Part shown: one piece after another, positions 17,382 to 25,194 of the stretch
Layout of the letters: the number at the start of each line of letters is the position of its first letter
Numbering within the stretch: the first letter of the stretch is position 1
NCBI RefSeq assembly: GCF_016811075.1
Contig: NZ_JAFBGL010000008.1
Location: 124,001-188,000, forward strand
Length of the DNA: 64,000 nucleotides
Direction: 5' to 3'
DNA from: Oceaniferula flava
GTDB lineage: Bacteria; Verrucomicrobiota; Verrucomicrobiia; Verrucomicrobiales; Akkermansiaceae
Program-made: the position numbers and the translations under genes
The notes under the pieces: model-generated
The model's database searches: none
The model's input: only the letters and a program-made list of their open reading frames with translations
What the model was told of the DNA's origin: nothing

Positions 17382-17414
17382 AATTTAGAATTTGGAATTT
17401 CGAATTTAGAATTT
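17382..17414. repeat. Two 12-bp AT-rich direct repeats between divergent genes
   Basis: AATTTAGAATTT occurs at 17382-17393 and again at 17403-17414, a 21-bp period close to two helical turns, with GGAATTTCG between. They fill the spacer between the divergent genes at 17363 and 17426. The periodicity is what a dimeric regulator or an UP-type promoter element would need, but it could also be a decayed simple repeat. Confidence 0.45.
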
Positions 17415-17425
17415 ACGTTGTTTTC

Positions 17426-17692
17426 ATGCCCAGCAAGCAAGACATCCTCGATCTCTATTTCATGGACTCTCGATACAAGTTGATCGACATCGCCGCCTTT
17501 TTGGATCGGATCGATCGCCACGAGGGAGAAACTGATTTCCGTTACGACGGATTTCACAAGGCTCTCGAAGCCATGCTCAACCCAGGCGACAAGCCACGCG
17601 CTCAAGCCGTGCTCGAAGCCCTGTCTGATCACTCCGACGAGCCCATTCCAGAGGCCACCATTCAAGGCGCCTTCGGGGCTGCACGCAAGTAG
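17426..17692 (+). CDS. Small conserved protein preceding eboB
   Basis: An 88-residue acidic protein with no signal or membrane segment. It is predicted mostly helical, with a F-M-D-S-R-Y-K-L-I-D-I-A-A-F-L-D-R motif at residues 12-28 and an ending A-F-G-A-A-R-K. It lies 36 bp upstream of the TatD-type hydrolase gene on the same strand and so very probably belongs to the same transcript. I do not recognise a named family; it is too short to be the usual EboA. Association with ebo-type genes is the only functional clue. Confidence 0.7.
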   Translation: MPSKQDILDLYFMDSRYKLIDIAAFLDRIDRHEGETDFRYDGFHKALEAMLNPGDKPRAQAVLEALSDHSDEPIPEATIQGAFGAARK

Positions 17693-17728
17693 GCGACAGC
17701 CACTGACCATCTACCACCCATTACAGAA

Positions 17729-18526
17729 ATGAAGTATATCGAACCACACGCTCACATGGTGAGCCGGACGACTGACGATTACCAAGCGATGGCCATGGCT
17801 GGCTGTGAAGTGATTTGTGAACCTGCCTTTTGGGCGGGTTTTGATCGCTCATCCCCCCAAGGTTTTTACGATTATTACCGCCAACTGACCGAATACGAAC
17901 CAGCGCGAGCGAAGAAGTTCGGCATCGAGCACTACTGCTGGCTCTGCATCAACCCGAAGGAGGCTGAAGATGCCGGATTTGCACGCGAAGTCATGGCGAT
18001 CATCCCCGAGTTCATGGACTGCCCCACCGTGCTCGGCATCGGTGAGATCGGCTTGAACAAGAATACCGTCAGTGAGCTGGCGATTTTCGAAGAACACGTC
18101 GAGATTGCCAAGAAATACGATACTCCGGTGTTAATTCACACACCCCACTTGGAGGACAAACTCAAGGGAACCAAGCTCATCATTGACGCCTTGAAAAACG
18201 CCGATATTGATCCGGGAAAAATCATCATCGACCACGTCGAGGAACACACCGCAGGCCTGGTCCTGGATGCCGGGTTCTGGGCGGGCATGACCCTTTACCC
18301 CGAATCGAAATGCACCCCGGGTCGCGCCATCGATATTCTCGAAAACTTCGGCATGGAAAACATCTGGATGAACTCCGCTTGCGACTGGGGCATCTCCGAT
18401 CCCCTCGCCGTGGCCAAGTGCACCATCGAGATGAAAAAACGCCAGCACAGCGAGGAAATCATCAGCAAGATCGTCTATGACAATCCGGTGAAATTCCTCA
18501 GCCAATCGAAGAACTTCAACCTCTAA
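17729..18526 (+). CDS. eboB: TatD-family metal-dependent hydrolase, EboB type
   Basis: A 265-residue TIM-barrel hydrolase of the TatD group. Metal-ligand motifs are visible: P-H-A-H-M at residues 6-10, the glutamate in G-I-G-E-I-G near 109, V-L-I-H-T-P-H near 138, D-H-V-E-E-H near 171 and the aspartate in N-S-A-C-D-W-G near 217. The E-P-A-F-W-x-G, F-G-I-E-H-Y-C and C-D-W-G-x-S-D-P-L patterns match EboB proteins of the ebo cluster rather than DNase-type TatD. Ebo proteins are linked in cyanobacteria and algal endosymbionts to movement of a metabolite to the periplasm; the substrate is unknown. EboE is three genes downstream. Confidence 0.85.
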   Translation: MKYIEPHAHMVSRTTDDYQAMAMAGCEVICEPAFWAGFDRSSPQGFYDYYRQLTEYEPARAKKFGIEHYCWLCINPKEAEDAGFAREVMAIIPEFMDCPTVLGIGEIGLNKNTVSELAIFEEHVEIAKKYDTPVLIHTPHLEDKLKGTKLIIDALKNADIDPGKIIIDHVEEHTAGLVLDAGFWAGMTLYPESKCTPGRAIDILENFGMENIWMNSACDWGISDPLAVAKCTIEMKKRQHSEEIISKIVYDNPVKFLSQSKNFNL

Positions 18527-18529
18527 ACC

Positions 18530-18739
18530 ATGGATTCCGATCATCTCGAGGAGCTGAAAGCCACGCTGGCGAAACTTCCCCACACGGAACAGGACCACAT
18601 TGCGGGCTTCTTGTTGATGGAGCGGATGAAGCGCAATCAGCTGGTGATGCCCGTCATGCACCAACGCATCGACGACGCAGAACCTGAAAACTGGAAGACC
18701 TGGGAAAAAACCAAGCAGTCACTAGGTGACAACCGGTAG
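18530..18739 (+). CDS. Antitoxin-like small protein
   Basis: A 69-residue helical protein starting 3 bp after eboB. The layout, an N-terminal L-K-A-T-L-A-K-L-P segment followed by E-Q-D-H-I-A-G-F-L-L and a C-terminal W-K-T-W-E-K-T, resembles small antitoxin subunits of RelE/ParE-type modules. Its TAG stop (18737-18739) lies inside the GTAG foot of the REPIN-like element, so the insertion may have set or altered its C-terminus. A RelE-like gene begins 135 bp downstream. The pairing is inferred from order and size; neither gene has been matched by search. Confidence 0.55.
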   Translation: MDSDHLEELKATLAKLPHTEQDHIAGFLLMERMKRNQLVMPVMHQRIDDAEPENWKTWEKTKQSLGDNR

Positions 18740-18866
18740 GGCAGATTGGCCTCAATCTGCCGGATCGGAGCAATTCATGCCCTATCACCAACACGCTTCA
18801 ACCAGCTCAAAGAGCCCTCCCAATATTTCACGCACCACCCGGCGGCATGAGGCCATGCCGCCCTAC
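18736..18866. repeat. REPIN-like pair of inverted palindromes
   Basis: Two hairpins face each other. Left: GTAG (18736-18739), stem 18740-18748 with 18753-18761 (9 bp), loop GCCT. Right: stem 18841-18849 with 18854-18862 (9 bp), loop AGGC, then CTAC (18863-18866). Reverse-complementing the right unit gives the same design as the left, GTAGGGC-R-G...GGCC...GCCGG. Outer GTAG tetranucleotides at the foot of each hairpin and inverted pairing are the defining geometry of REP/REPIN elements mobilised by RAYT (TnpA-REP) transposases. No RAYT gene lies in the window. Confidence 0.75.
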
Positions 18867-18874
18867 CTCGTCCA

Positions 18875-19126
18875 ATGAACACCCTCGTCTACATCCACAG
18901 TCACGCTGCCGATCATCTCGCAGGGCTCGGAAAGCCTGAACCGGTAGCCGAGTTCATCTCGCAGCTGGAACGCAATCCGGAAACCGTGGGCGACTACCGC
19001 CAGCCTGATCCCCGAGGACGCATGATCGAAGTGAAGATTCTCGGTCGCCAAGCGGTGCTCTTTTTCAAAGACCCGTTTGCCGGATTGGTGAAAATTCTCG
19101 AGATCCGCAACGTAGAGGGCGTGTAA
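18875..19126 (+). CDS. RelE-like toxin candidate
   Basis: An 83-residue protein with a pattern seen in a RelE-type family: an N-terminal V-Y-I-H-S-H-A strand, a helix (V-A-E-F-I-S-Q-L-E-R-N-P), then G-D-Y-R-Q-P-D-P-R-G-R, a V-K-I-L-G-R-Q-A-V-L-F-F strand pair and a final V-K-I-L-E-I-R strand. This strand-helix-strand order is that of the RelE/ParE fold, whose members cleave mRNA on the ribosome or poison gyrase. Catalytic residues cannot be fixed by eye. The presumed antitoxin gene (18530-18739) is separated from it by the REPIN-like element. It sits between eboB and eboE. Confidence 0.6.
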   Translation: MNTLVYIHSHAADHLAGLGKPEPVAEFISQLERNPETVGDYRQPDPRGRMIEVKILGRQAVLFFKDPFAGLVKILEIRNVEGV

Positions 19127-19156
19127 GTTTTAATCTCTAACACTGAACACCAAGTT

Positions 19157-20311
19157 TTGAAAATCGCGAACGCTCATCTGGCCTATTGCACCAATATTCA
19201 CCCCGCTGAAAGCTGGGAAGAAACCCTAACAGCACTGAAGGAACATACGCTGACCGTTAGAGACAAGGTCGCTCCATCGGCACCTGCGCCCGGCTACGCC
19301 ATCGGCCTCCGTCTTTCCGCACGCGCTGCTGATGAATTGTTAGAAGGCAGCAACCTCGCCGATTTCAAACAATGGCTGGAGCAAGAAAACTGCTACGTGT
19401 TTACCATCAACGGCTTCCCCTACGGCAGCTTCCACGGCACTCGCGTGAAAGAGCAGGTTTTCCTGCCCGATTGGACCAGCGACGAACGACTCGACTACAC
19501 CATCAAGCTCTTCTCCATCATCGCCCAGCTGGTGCCGGAAGGCATCGATGGCTCGGTCTCCACCCTCCCTGGCTCGCACAAACAATTCGAAGCCGACGAC
19601 GCCCCGATTTTCAAAAACTTGGAAATCTGCGCGGAGAAAATAGAGGAATTCTCACAGCAGTATAATAGAGACTTACACCTCGGCCTCGAGCCGGAGCCTC
19701 TGGGGCATTTTGAAAATACCGAGGAGTCGTTGGCGTTTTTCGATCGATTCCTCAAGGTCGCGTCCAACCCGGACCTGATCAAACGCAGAGTCGGTATTAA
19801 CTACGACACCTGCCACTTCGCGCTTGAGTTCAACGACTGCCGCCAGTCGCTCGACGCCCTCAGAGCCGCAGGCATCCGCATTTCCAAAGTCCACCTCTCC
19901 AGCGCCTTGGAATTCGATCCCCTTTCACAAGAATCTCTGGAATCCATCCGCAGCTTCGACGAACCCACCTACTTCCACCAGGTGATTGTGTTGGACTCCG
20001 ACGGTCACCTCACAAGACACCGTGACCTCCCCGACTTCTTCGCCTCGATAGAAAACACCCAACCCACTCCGCCCGACCCAGTAGCGGGGCGGATCCATTT
20101 CCACATCCCCCTCTACGCCGAACCGGGAGCTCCGCTGCGCTCGACGCAATCGCACGCCGTGGATGCGCTGGAATACTTCGCAGAGCACCCTGATTTCTGC
20201 ACCCATTTCGAGATTGAAACCTACACCTGGGGCGTGCTCCCCGGCGACCTTCAGATCACCATCGAAGATCAAATCGCCAAGGAATACCAGTGGGTGTTAG
20301 AGCGTTGCTAG
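19157..20311 (+). CDS. eboE: Metabolite traffic protein EboE (xylose isomerase-like TIM barrel)
   Basis: A 384-residue protein beginning with the EboE signature A-H-L-A-Y-C-T-N-I-H-P-A-E-S-W (residues 6-20). It has the xylose isomerase-like TIM-barrel pattern with conserved acids and histidines: L-G-L-E-P-E-P, N-Y-D-T-C-H-F-A, K-V-H-L-S-S-A, F-H-I-P-L and F-E-I-E-T-Y-T-W. The start codon is TTG at 19157, because the conserved N-terminus begins there and no in-frame ATG or GTG precedes it. EboE acts with EboA-D and F, proposed to move or process a metabolite towards the periplasm. Only EboB and EboE are present here, so the set is partial or split. Confidence 0.88.
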   Translation: MKIANAHLAYCTNIHPAESWEETLTALKEHTLTVRDKVAPSAPAPGYAIGLRLSARAADELLEGSNLADFKQWLEQENCYVFTINGFPYGSFHGTRVKEQVFLPDWTSDERLDYTIKLFSIIAQLVPEGIDGSVSTLPGSHKQFEADDAPIFKNLEICAEKIEEFSQQYNRDLHLGLEPEPLGHFENTEESLAFFDRFLKVASNPDLIKRRVGINYDTCHFALEFNDCRQSLDALRAAGIRISKVHLSSALEFDPLSQESLESIRSFDEPTYFHQVIVLDSDGHLTRHRDLPDFFASIENTQPTPPDPVAGRIHFHIPLYAEPGAPLRSTQSHAVDALEYFAEHPDFCTHFEIETYTWGVLPGDLQITIEDQIAKEYQWVLERC

Positions 20312-20752
20312 ATAGCGCAACTCGTCAGAACGCATTCTAAATGATTGACCAAACGCTCAATTTATGGTCATTTGCATGCGTCTAACGTAACCCAACTGGC
20401 TTATGTGTTATTTCTTCCCCATCTTCCGAAAGCCCGGCTTTCGCGGCTGAACCCAACATCCCCCTGATCACAGTTTTTGATCAGGGCGTCTGGAGTTCCG
20501 GATCGATGATTCCCATCGCGGAATCAATGTGCACGCGCATGATCTGCCTGCACCGTTGTCACCTCGGTCACGACCGTTCTTGGCCCCTTGTGTCCAGAGG
20601 CACTGGATAGAGTCATCCGTCCGAGCGCCGCCCGCTTCGTACACCCTATTCTAAGTTCGCCGGTAAAAAATACCCGAACCTAACACCTGGCACCACTGTG
20701 CCCCGATCCAGCCGACCTGGATCGACAACCTAACACATATCTATTTCATCCT
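20312..20752. other. 441-bp gene-free region with several hairpins
   Basis: No convincing reading frame is present. Perfect inverted repeats occur at 20427-20433/20437-20443 (7 bp, 3-nt loop) and 20462-20470/20478-20486 (9 bp, 7-nt loop), and a cluster of three more lies at 20655-20723 (separate entry). The middle part (20490-20650) shows nothing I recognise. It may be the leader of the downstream gene, an independent small RNA, or decayed sequence. Confidence 0.5.
20655..20736 (+). promoter_or_regulatory. Structured leader with three tandem hairpins and a 10-bp direct repeat
   Basis: Three hairpins follow each other: 20655-20679 (GTTCG and GGTA paired with TACC and CGAAC, 2-nt bulge, A5 loop), 20689-20702 (5 bp, CACT loop) and 20705-20723 (7 bp, CCGAC loop). 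The last two are bracketed by AACCTAACAC at 20677-20686 and 20727-20736, exactly 50 bp apart. The block ends 16 nt before the ATG of the 298-residue gene, so it would be in its 5' leader. A cis-regulatory RNA or a protein-binding array are both possible. Confidence 0.4.
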
Positions 20753-21649
20753 ATGAAACCTGAACATGCCCGTGAAATCATCGAGTGTCTGCCACGTGGA
20801 CGCACCTTGTTTCCCTACGGCAAAGACCTCTACGCTTTCCAACTGCTGCAAAAGGCCGTGGGAGAAAGTCGTAGCATCCAGAACCTCAAGCAGTCTCCAT
20901 TTGGCAGGCTGTTAGAAAAACCGGCGGTGCGTAATATCGTCGGCCGACTCGGAAAGCCTACCCTCTCGGCCTCCGATCTAGCCTGGTATGAGCCATCCAA
21001 CCCGGAAGTCTACCGGCTGTCGCTCGCTACCTACGACGGCCACGATCAGAAAAGTCGCAAGGGAGTGAACCTCGTGCTTCAGCTGAACCTGAACGAGCGC
21101 GATGCACGCTTCGTTGAAAAACACATCCCCGAGCGCGCCAATGATCCATTCGAGTATTACTGCCACCCAGTGAGCCAGGGCCGTCACCGGACCTTGGCGT
21201 GGTCGCGCATTGATCTGGACCTGGATCGAGGCGAAGCCTTGATTGAAGAGATCCAGAACGATCGCATCCGCGACACCCAGTGGGCGGTCAATCGCTTGAT
21301 GCGCAACAAAGGTGCCAAGAGCATCCGCTGGGGCGGAGTCACCTTAACGCGGGAATTCCTGATCCATTACTGGGAGGATATTCTGGCGGCATCTCGCGTG
21401 ATGTGGGACGAGGCGATGCTGGCAGCCACCCTGCGTTTACTGATCGACGAGATTGGTATCCAAACCATCTACTACCATACGCCGGAGAGTGGTATTTGCT
21501 ACAAAGGCAACGACTGCAAGACCGCACCAACGTCGCTTTATACCCAGCTGCCGCGCAAGTTCTGCTTCAGCCGAACGAATGAACTGCCATCGTTTCTGAA
21601 AAAACGACGCAGGCCAGCTCCGTTCATGCGACTGAAAATGGGAGCCTAA
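20753..21649 (+). CDS. Unrecognised 298-residue protein
   Basis: A soluble-looking protein with no signal peptide or membrane segment, rich in Arg, Leu, Tyr and Trp. Notable patterns are W-Y-E-P-S-N-P near residue 79, R-T-L-A-W-S-R-I-D-L-D near 145, an E-E-I-Q-N-D-R segment near 163, Y-Y-H-T-P-E-S near 241 and a basic K-K-R-R-R-P tail. The E-x-Q/N-x-D motif after a W-S-R-I-D-L strand could be part of an active site, but I cannot place it in a family. It has a hairpin-rich leader upstream and a strong hairpin just after the stop, so it is probably transcribed alone. Codon use resembles the neighbours. Confidence 0.75.
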   Translation: MKPEHAREIIECLPRGRTLFPYGKDLYAFQLLQKAVGESRSIQNLKQSPFGRLLEKPAVRNIVGRLGKPTLSASDLAWYEPSNPEVYRLSLATYDGHDQKSRKGVNLVLQLNLNERDARFVEKHIPERANDPFEYYCHPVSQGRHRTLAWSRIDLDLDRGEALIEEIQNDRIRDTQWAVNRLMRNKGAKSIRWGGVTLTREFLIHYWEDILAASRVMWDEAMLAATLRLLIDEIGIQTIYYHTPESGICYKGNDCKTAPTSLYTQLPRKFCFSRTNELPSFLKKRRRPAPFMRLKMGA

Positions 21650-21652
21650 AAG

Positions 21653-21683
21653 CCTGGCCCCACCCAAGCGAGGTGGGGCCAGG
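21653..21683 (+). terminator. Strong hairpin after the 298-residue gene
   Basis: Arms 21653-21664 and 21672-21683 form a perfect 12-bp GC-rich stem with a 7-nt loop, starting 4 bp past the stop codon. No T-run follows, so it is either a rho-assisted terminator or an mRNA 3'-end stabiliser. Confidence 0.55.
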
Positions 21684-21774
21684 TTCATCCCCCGTCCTAT
21701 CAGTGACCGTTTCTTCGCGCTAAAAGGCTGATTCGAGATTGCCAAGCGTTAGTTTCCCCGCTAAAGCCACGCGC

Positions 21775-22188
21775 ATGGAAACTTCATTGATCCTTTTCAA
21801 ACCAGACGCCGTTGAAAACAAAAACGTCGGCTCCGTGCTGGCCCGCTTCGAAGCCGAAGGCTTTAACATCCGTGGCATCAAGATGATGCAACTGGACGAC
21901 GCCATCCTCACCGAGCACTACGCCCACGTCGCGGACAAGCCGTTTTTCCCTGAGATCGCCGCCTTCATGAGCAAGTCCCCCGTGATTGCTCTCGCACTTT
22001 CCGGTGACAACGTCATCGACCGCGTGCGTGACCTACTCGGACCAACCAACTCCAAGGAAGCTCCTGAAGGAACCATCCGTGGTGACTTTGGCACCGACAT
22101 GATGATCAACGTCTGTCACGCCTCCGATGGTCCTGAAACAGCCGCCGCCGAGCTGGAGCGATTCTTCAACGACGGTGAACTTTTCTAA
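21775..22188 (+). CDS. ndk: Nucleoside diphosphate kinase
   Basis: Transfers the gamma phosphate of ATP to NDPs through a phosphohistidine. Starting at ATG 21775 gives 137 residues, the usual length; a TTG 36 nt upstream adds a non-homologous stretch. It opens with METSLILFKPDAV. The active-site histidine is His115 in N-V-C-H-A-S-D, and R-G-D-F-G near residue 102 is the nucleotide-binding loop. The canonical HGSDS is HASDG here, a minor variation. It is followed by a strong terminator, so it is monocistronic and separate from sdhCAB. Confidence 0.96.
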   Translation: METSLILFKPDAVENKNVGSVLARFEAEGFNIRGIKMMQLDDAILTEHYAHVADKPFFPEIAAFMSKSPVIALALSGDNVIDRVRDLLGPTNSKEAPEGTIRGDFGTDMMINVCHASDGPETAAAELERFFNDGELF

Positions 22189-22213
22189 CCTCTCATAAGT
22201 TGAACCACCTTTC

Positions 22214-22251
22214 GAAGCCTGGCAGGAATCACCTGTCGGGCTTCATTTTTT
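22214..22251 (+). terminator. Rho-independent terminator after ndk
   Basis: Arms 22214-22226 and 22232-22244 pair over 13 bp with two G-U pairs and a 5-nt loop, followed by six T. It lies 25 bp past the ndk stop. Confidence 0.9.
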
Positions 22252-22347
22252 GCGAATTCCTGTGCAGATATTGATTCCACCTTGGTTGGTTCTTGATTTC
22301 CACAGTAATTCTATTAAGCATTCGCGCGTCTACTTTCCAATCACTCC

Positions 22348-23112
22348 ATGAGTCAATCCACCTGCTCTCTCTGCCGTTTCTGGCACTCGTCCATCGGCAA
22401 GAAACTTGTCGTCGCTCTCACCGGACTTTTTCTGGTCTTATTCCTCGCTGGTCACCTGGTTGGCAACTTGCTGATCTTCCAAGGTTCCGCCGACTTTAAC
22501 GAATACGCCCACTTTTTGCATCACATGATGCACGGCTGGGGAATCTGGGTCTTCCGGATTCTGATGCTGGTCTCCCTGGTGCTCCACATCTTGGCCACCG
22601 TCCAGCTGGTAGCGCTGAACCGCGCGGCCCGCACCACCCGTTACCAGAAAGAAGCCACCATGGTCGCGTCCCGTTCGTCGCGAATCATGATCTGGAGTGG
22701 ATTGACCATCCTGGTGTTCTTCATCTTCCACATTCTGCACTACACCGTGCGTGTTTCCCCTGATCTTCGCGAACTCGCCGAGTTCGGCCAGAGCTGGGCC
22801 ATGACCGTGAAAGGTTTCCAGAACTTCTTCGTCTCCATTTTCTACATCATCGCCATGGGGCTGCTCTGCTCCCACCTGAGCCACGGTGTTGGATCGATCT
22901 TCCAGACCCTCGGTCTGCGCACCCGCAAGACGGCTGGCCCAATCAACCTGCTCTCGAAGGCCTACGCCCTTATCATCTTCGTTGGTTTCATCTCCATTCC
23001 GGTGAGCATCTGCTTCTTCGGATACGGTAAAGAGGAACTGCAACAAACCGAACAAGCCGTCAAAGACGCCAAAGCACTGGGTCTCGAAGGCATCCTCAAG
23101 GACGCACACTAA
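22348..23112 (+). CDS. sdhC: Succinate dehydrogenase cytochrome b558 subunit
   Basis: The membrane anchor of complex II: 254 residues with five hydrophobic segments (about residues 20-40, 65-85, 112-132, 155-175 and 205-228). Histidines sit in or near the helices (H-L-V-G-N, H-H-M-M-H, L-H-I-L, F-H-I-L-H, S-H-L-S-H-G), as expected for the di-heme b558 type found in Bacillus, Bacteroidetes and many PVC bacteria. There is no separate SdhD, which fits this single-subunit anchor. It is the first gene of sdhCAB and the ATG at 22348 aligns with the family start. The order C-A-B with short gaps (45 and 66 bp) indicates one transcript. Confidence 0.95.
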   Translation: MSQSTCSLCRFWHSSIGKKLVVALTGLFLVLFLAGHLVGNLLIFQGSADFNEYAHFLHHMMHGWGIWVFRILMLVSLVLHILATVQLVALNRAARTTRYQKEATMVASRSSRIMIWSGLTILVFFIFHILHYTVRVSPDLRELAEFGQSWAMTVKGFQNFFVSIFYIIAMGLLCSHLSHGVGSIFQTLGLRTRKTAGPINLLSKAYALIIFVGFISIPVSICFFGYGKEELQQTEQAVKDAKALGLEGILKDAH

Positions 23113-23157
23113 GCGATCTGATCACTGAATATTTCAAACCGAACACTTTCCCACACC

Positions 23158-25128
23158 ATGTCACTCGATAGCAAAATTCCAGAAGGTCCCATTGAACAAA
23201 AATGGACCAAACACAAGATGGACTCCAAGCTCATCAACCCGGCGAACAAGCGGAAATACACCGTGATCGTCGTGGGCTCAGGTCTCGCCGGTGGTGCCGC
23301 CGCCGCTTCACTTGCCGAGATGGGCTACAAGGTGAAATGCTTCTGCTATCAGGATAGCCCACGCCGCGCCCACTCCATTGCTGCCCAGGGCGGTATCAAC
23401 GCCGCGAAGAACTACCAGAACGATGGCGACTCCGTTTACCGTCTGTTCTATGACACCGTCAAAGGTGGCGACTTCCGCGCTCGCGAAGCCAACGTTTATC
23501 GTCTGGCCGAAGTTTCCAACAACATCATCGACCAGTGCACCGCCCAAGGCGTGCCCTTCGCCCGCGAATACGGTGGCCTGCTCGACAACCGTTCCTTCGG
23601 TGGCGCTCAGGTGTCCCGCACCTTCTACGCACGTGGCCAGACCGGCCAGCAGCTGTTGATCGGTTGCTACCAGGCACTGGAAAAGGAAATCGGCAAAGGT
23701 GGCGTCACCATGTATCCCCGCACCGAGATGATGGATGTGGTCAAGGTGGACGGACACGCCAAAGGCATCGTCGTCCGCGACATGGTCACCGGTGAGATTT
23801 CCTCCCACGCTGGAGATGCTGTCATCCTCGCCACCGGCGGATACGGCAACGTCTTCTTCCTTTCCACCAATGCCATGGGTTGCAACGTTTCCGCCGCCAT
23901 GCGTGCGCACAAACGTGGCGCCTACTTCGCCAACCCCTGCTACACACAGATTCACCCCACCTGCATCCCAGTGAGTGGTGATTATCAATCGAAGCTCACC
24001 CTGATGTCCGAGTCGCTGCGAAACGACGGCCGGATCTGGGTGCCCAAGACCAAGGAGGACGCCAAGGCGATCCGCGAAGGCAAGAAGACCGCTGCTGACA
24101 TCGCCGAAGAAGATCGCGATTACTACCTGGAGCGCAAATACCCATCCTTCGGAAACCTCGCACCGCGTGACGTTTCCTCCCGTGCCGCCAAGGAAGCCTG
24201 TGACGATGGTCGCGGTGTTGCTCCTACCGGACTCGGCGTATTCCTCGATTTCAAAGATGCCATCGCCCGCCTCGGCGAGGACACCATCCGCGCTCGTTAC
24301 GGCAACCTTTTCCAAATGTATGAAAAGATCACCGGTGACGATCCCTACTCCACCCCAATGCAGATCTACCCAGCGGTGCACTACACCATGGGCGGACTTT
24401 GGGTCGACTACAACCTTCAGACCAGCGTCCCGGGTCTGCACTGCCTCGGCGAAGCCAACTTCTCCGATCACGGTGCCAACCGCCTGGGTGCTTCCGCACT
24501 GATGCAGGGTCTGGCCGATGGATACTTCGTCATTCCGACCACGATCGCCGTCTACCTCGCCAACGAAACTCCAGGCTCCATCACCACGGACATGGATCAA
24601 TTCAAGCGCGCGGAAAGCGAAGTCAAGGATCGCATGAACGCCCTGCTCTCGGTCAATGGCAACCGCACTGTCGACAGCTTCCACCGCGAGCTCGGTCTCG
24701 TCATGTGGAACCACTGCGGCATGGCCCGCACCAAGGAGAGCCTAGAGGAAGCACTGCGCCTGATCCCACAAATCCGCGACGAGTTCTGGAAAAACGTTCG
24801 CGTGCCTGGCACCAACGACAGCCTGAACTCCGAGCTCGAGAAAGCCTGCCGCGTCGCCGACTTCCTCGAATTCGCCGAAACCATGTGCTACGACGCCCTG
24901 CAGCGCGAAGAGTCCTGCGGCGGTCACTTCCGTCTGGAATACCAGTTCACCGAAGACTCACCGGAGGTCAAGGAAGGCAAAACCCAGCCAGGTGAAGCCC
25001 AGCGCCGCGATGAGGAGTTCGCCTACGTCGCCGCTTGGGAATTCAATGGAGTGGGTAAAGAGCCGACCCTGCACCGTGAAGACCTCAACTTCGAGAACAT
25101 CCACCTCGCCATCCGTAGCTACGCCTAG
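23158..25128 (+). CDS. sdhA: Succinate dehydrogenase/fumarate reductase flavoprotein subunit
   Basis: A 656-residue flavoprotein. The FAD-binding Rossmann motif V-G-S-G-L-A-G-G lies near residue 39, and the covalent-FAD region [13 protein letters not shown] near residue 66. Catalytic-domain motifs H-P-T-C-I-P near residue 267 and [15 protein letters not shown] near residue 431 follow. Length and motifs fit the b558-type SdhA group. It oxidises succinate to fumarate on the cytoplasmic side of the membrane. A 468-codon minus-strand frame over it is a GC-skewed shadow. Confidence 0.97.
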   Translation: MSLDSKIPEGPIEQKWTKHKMDSKLINPANKRKYTVIVVGSGLAGGAAAASLAEMGYKVKCFCYQDSPRRAHSIAAQGGINAAKNYQNDGDSVYRLFYDTVKGGDFRAREANVYRLAEVSNNIIDQCTAQGVPFAREYGGLLDNRSFGGAQVSRTFYARGQTGQQLLIGCYQALEKEIGKGGVTMYPRTEMMDVVKVDGHAKGIVVRDMVTGEISSHAGDAVILATGGYGNVFFLSTNAMGCNVSAAMRAHKRGAYFANPCYTQIHPTCIPVSGDYQSKLTLMSESLRNDGRIWVPKTKEDAKAIREGKKTAADIAEEDRDYYLERKYPSFGNLAPRDVSSRAAKEACDDGRGVAPTGLGVFLDFKDAIARLGEDTIRARYGNLFQMYEKITGDDPYSTPMQIYPAVHYTMGGLWVDYNLQTSVPGLHCLGEANFSDHGANRLGASALMQGLADGYFVIPTTIAVYLANETPGSITTDMDQFKRAESEVKDRMNALLSVNGNRTVDSFHRELGLVMWNHCGMARTKESLEEALRLIPQIRDEFWKNVRVPGTNDSLNSELEKACRVADFLEFAETMCYDALQREESCGGHFRLEYQFTEDSPEVKEGKTQPGEAQRRDEEFAYVAAWEFNGVGKEPTLHREDLNFENIHLAIRSYA

Positions 25129-25194
25129 TGATTCAGCCGCCATCTGGCAGCTTCTACCCTATTTCCCAATTCCAATTTCCTAATTCCGATTACC

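Noticed and set aside
23308-24714. 468-codon minus-strand frame
   Set aside because: Antisense to sdhA, no homology pattern or signal; codon-bias shadow.
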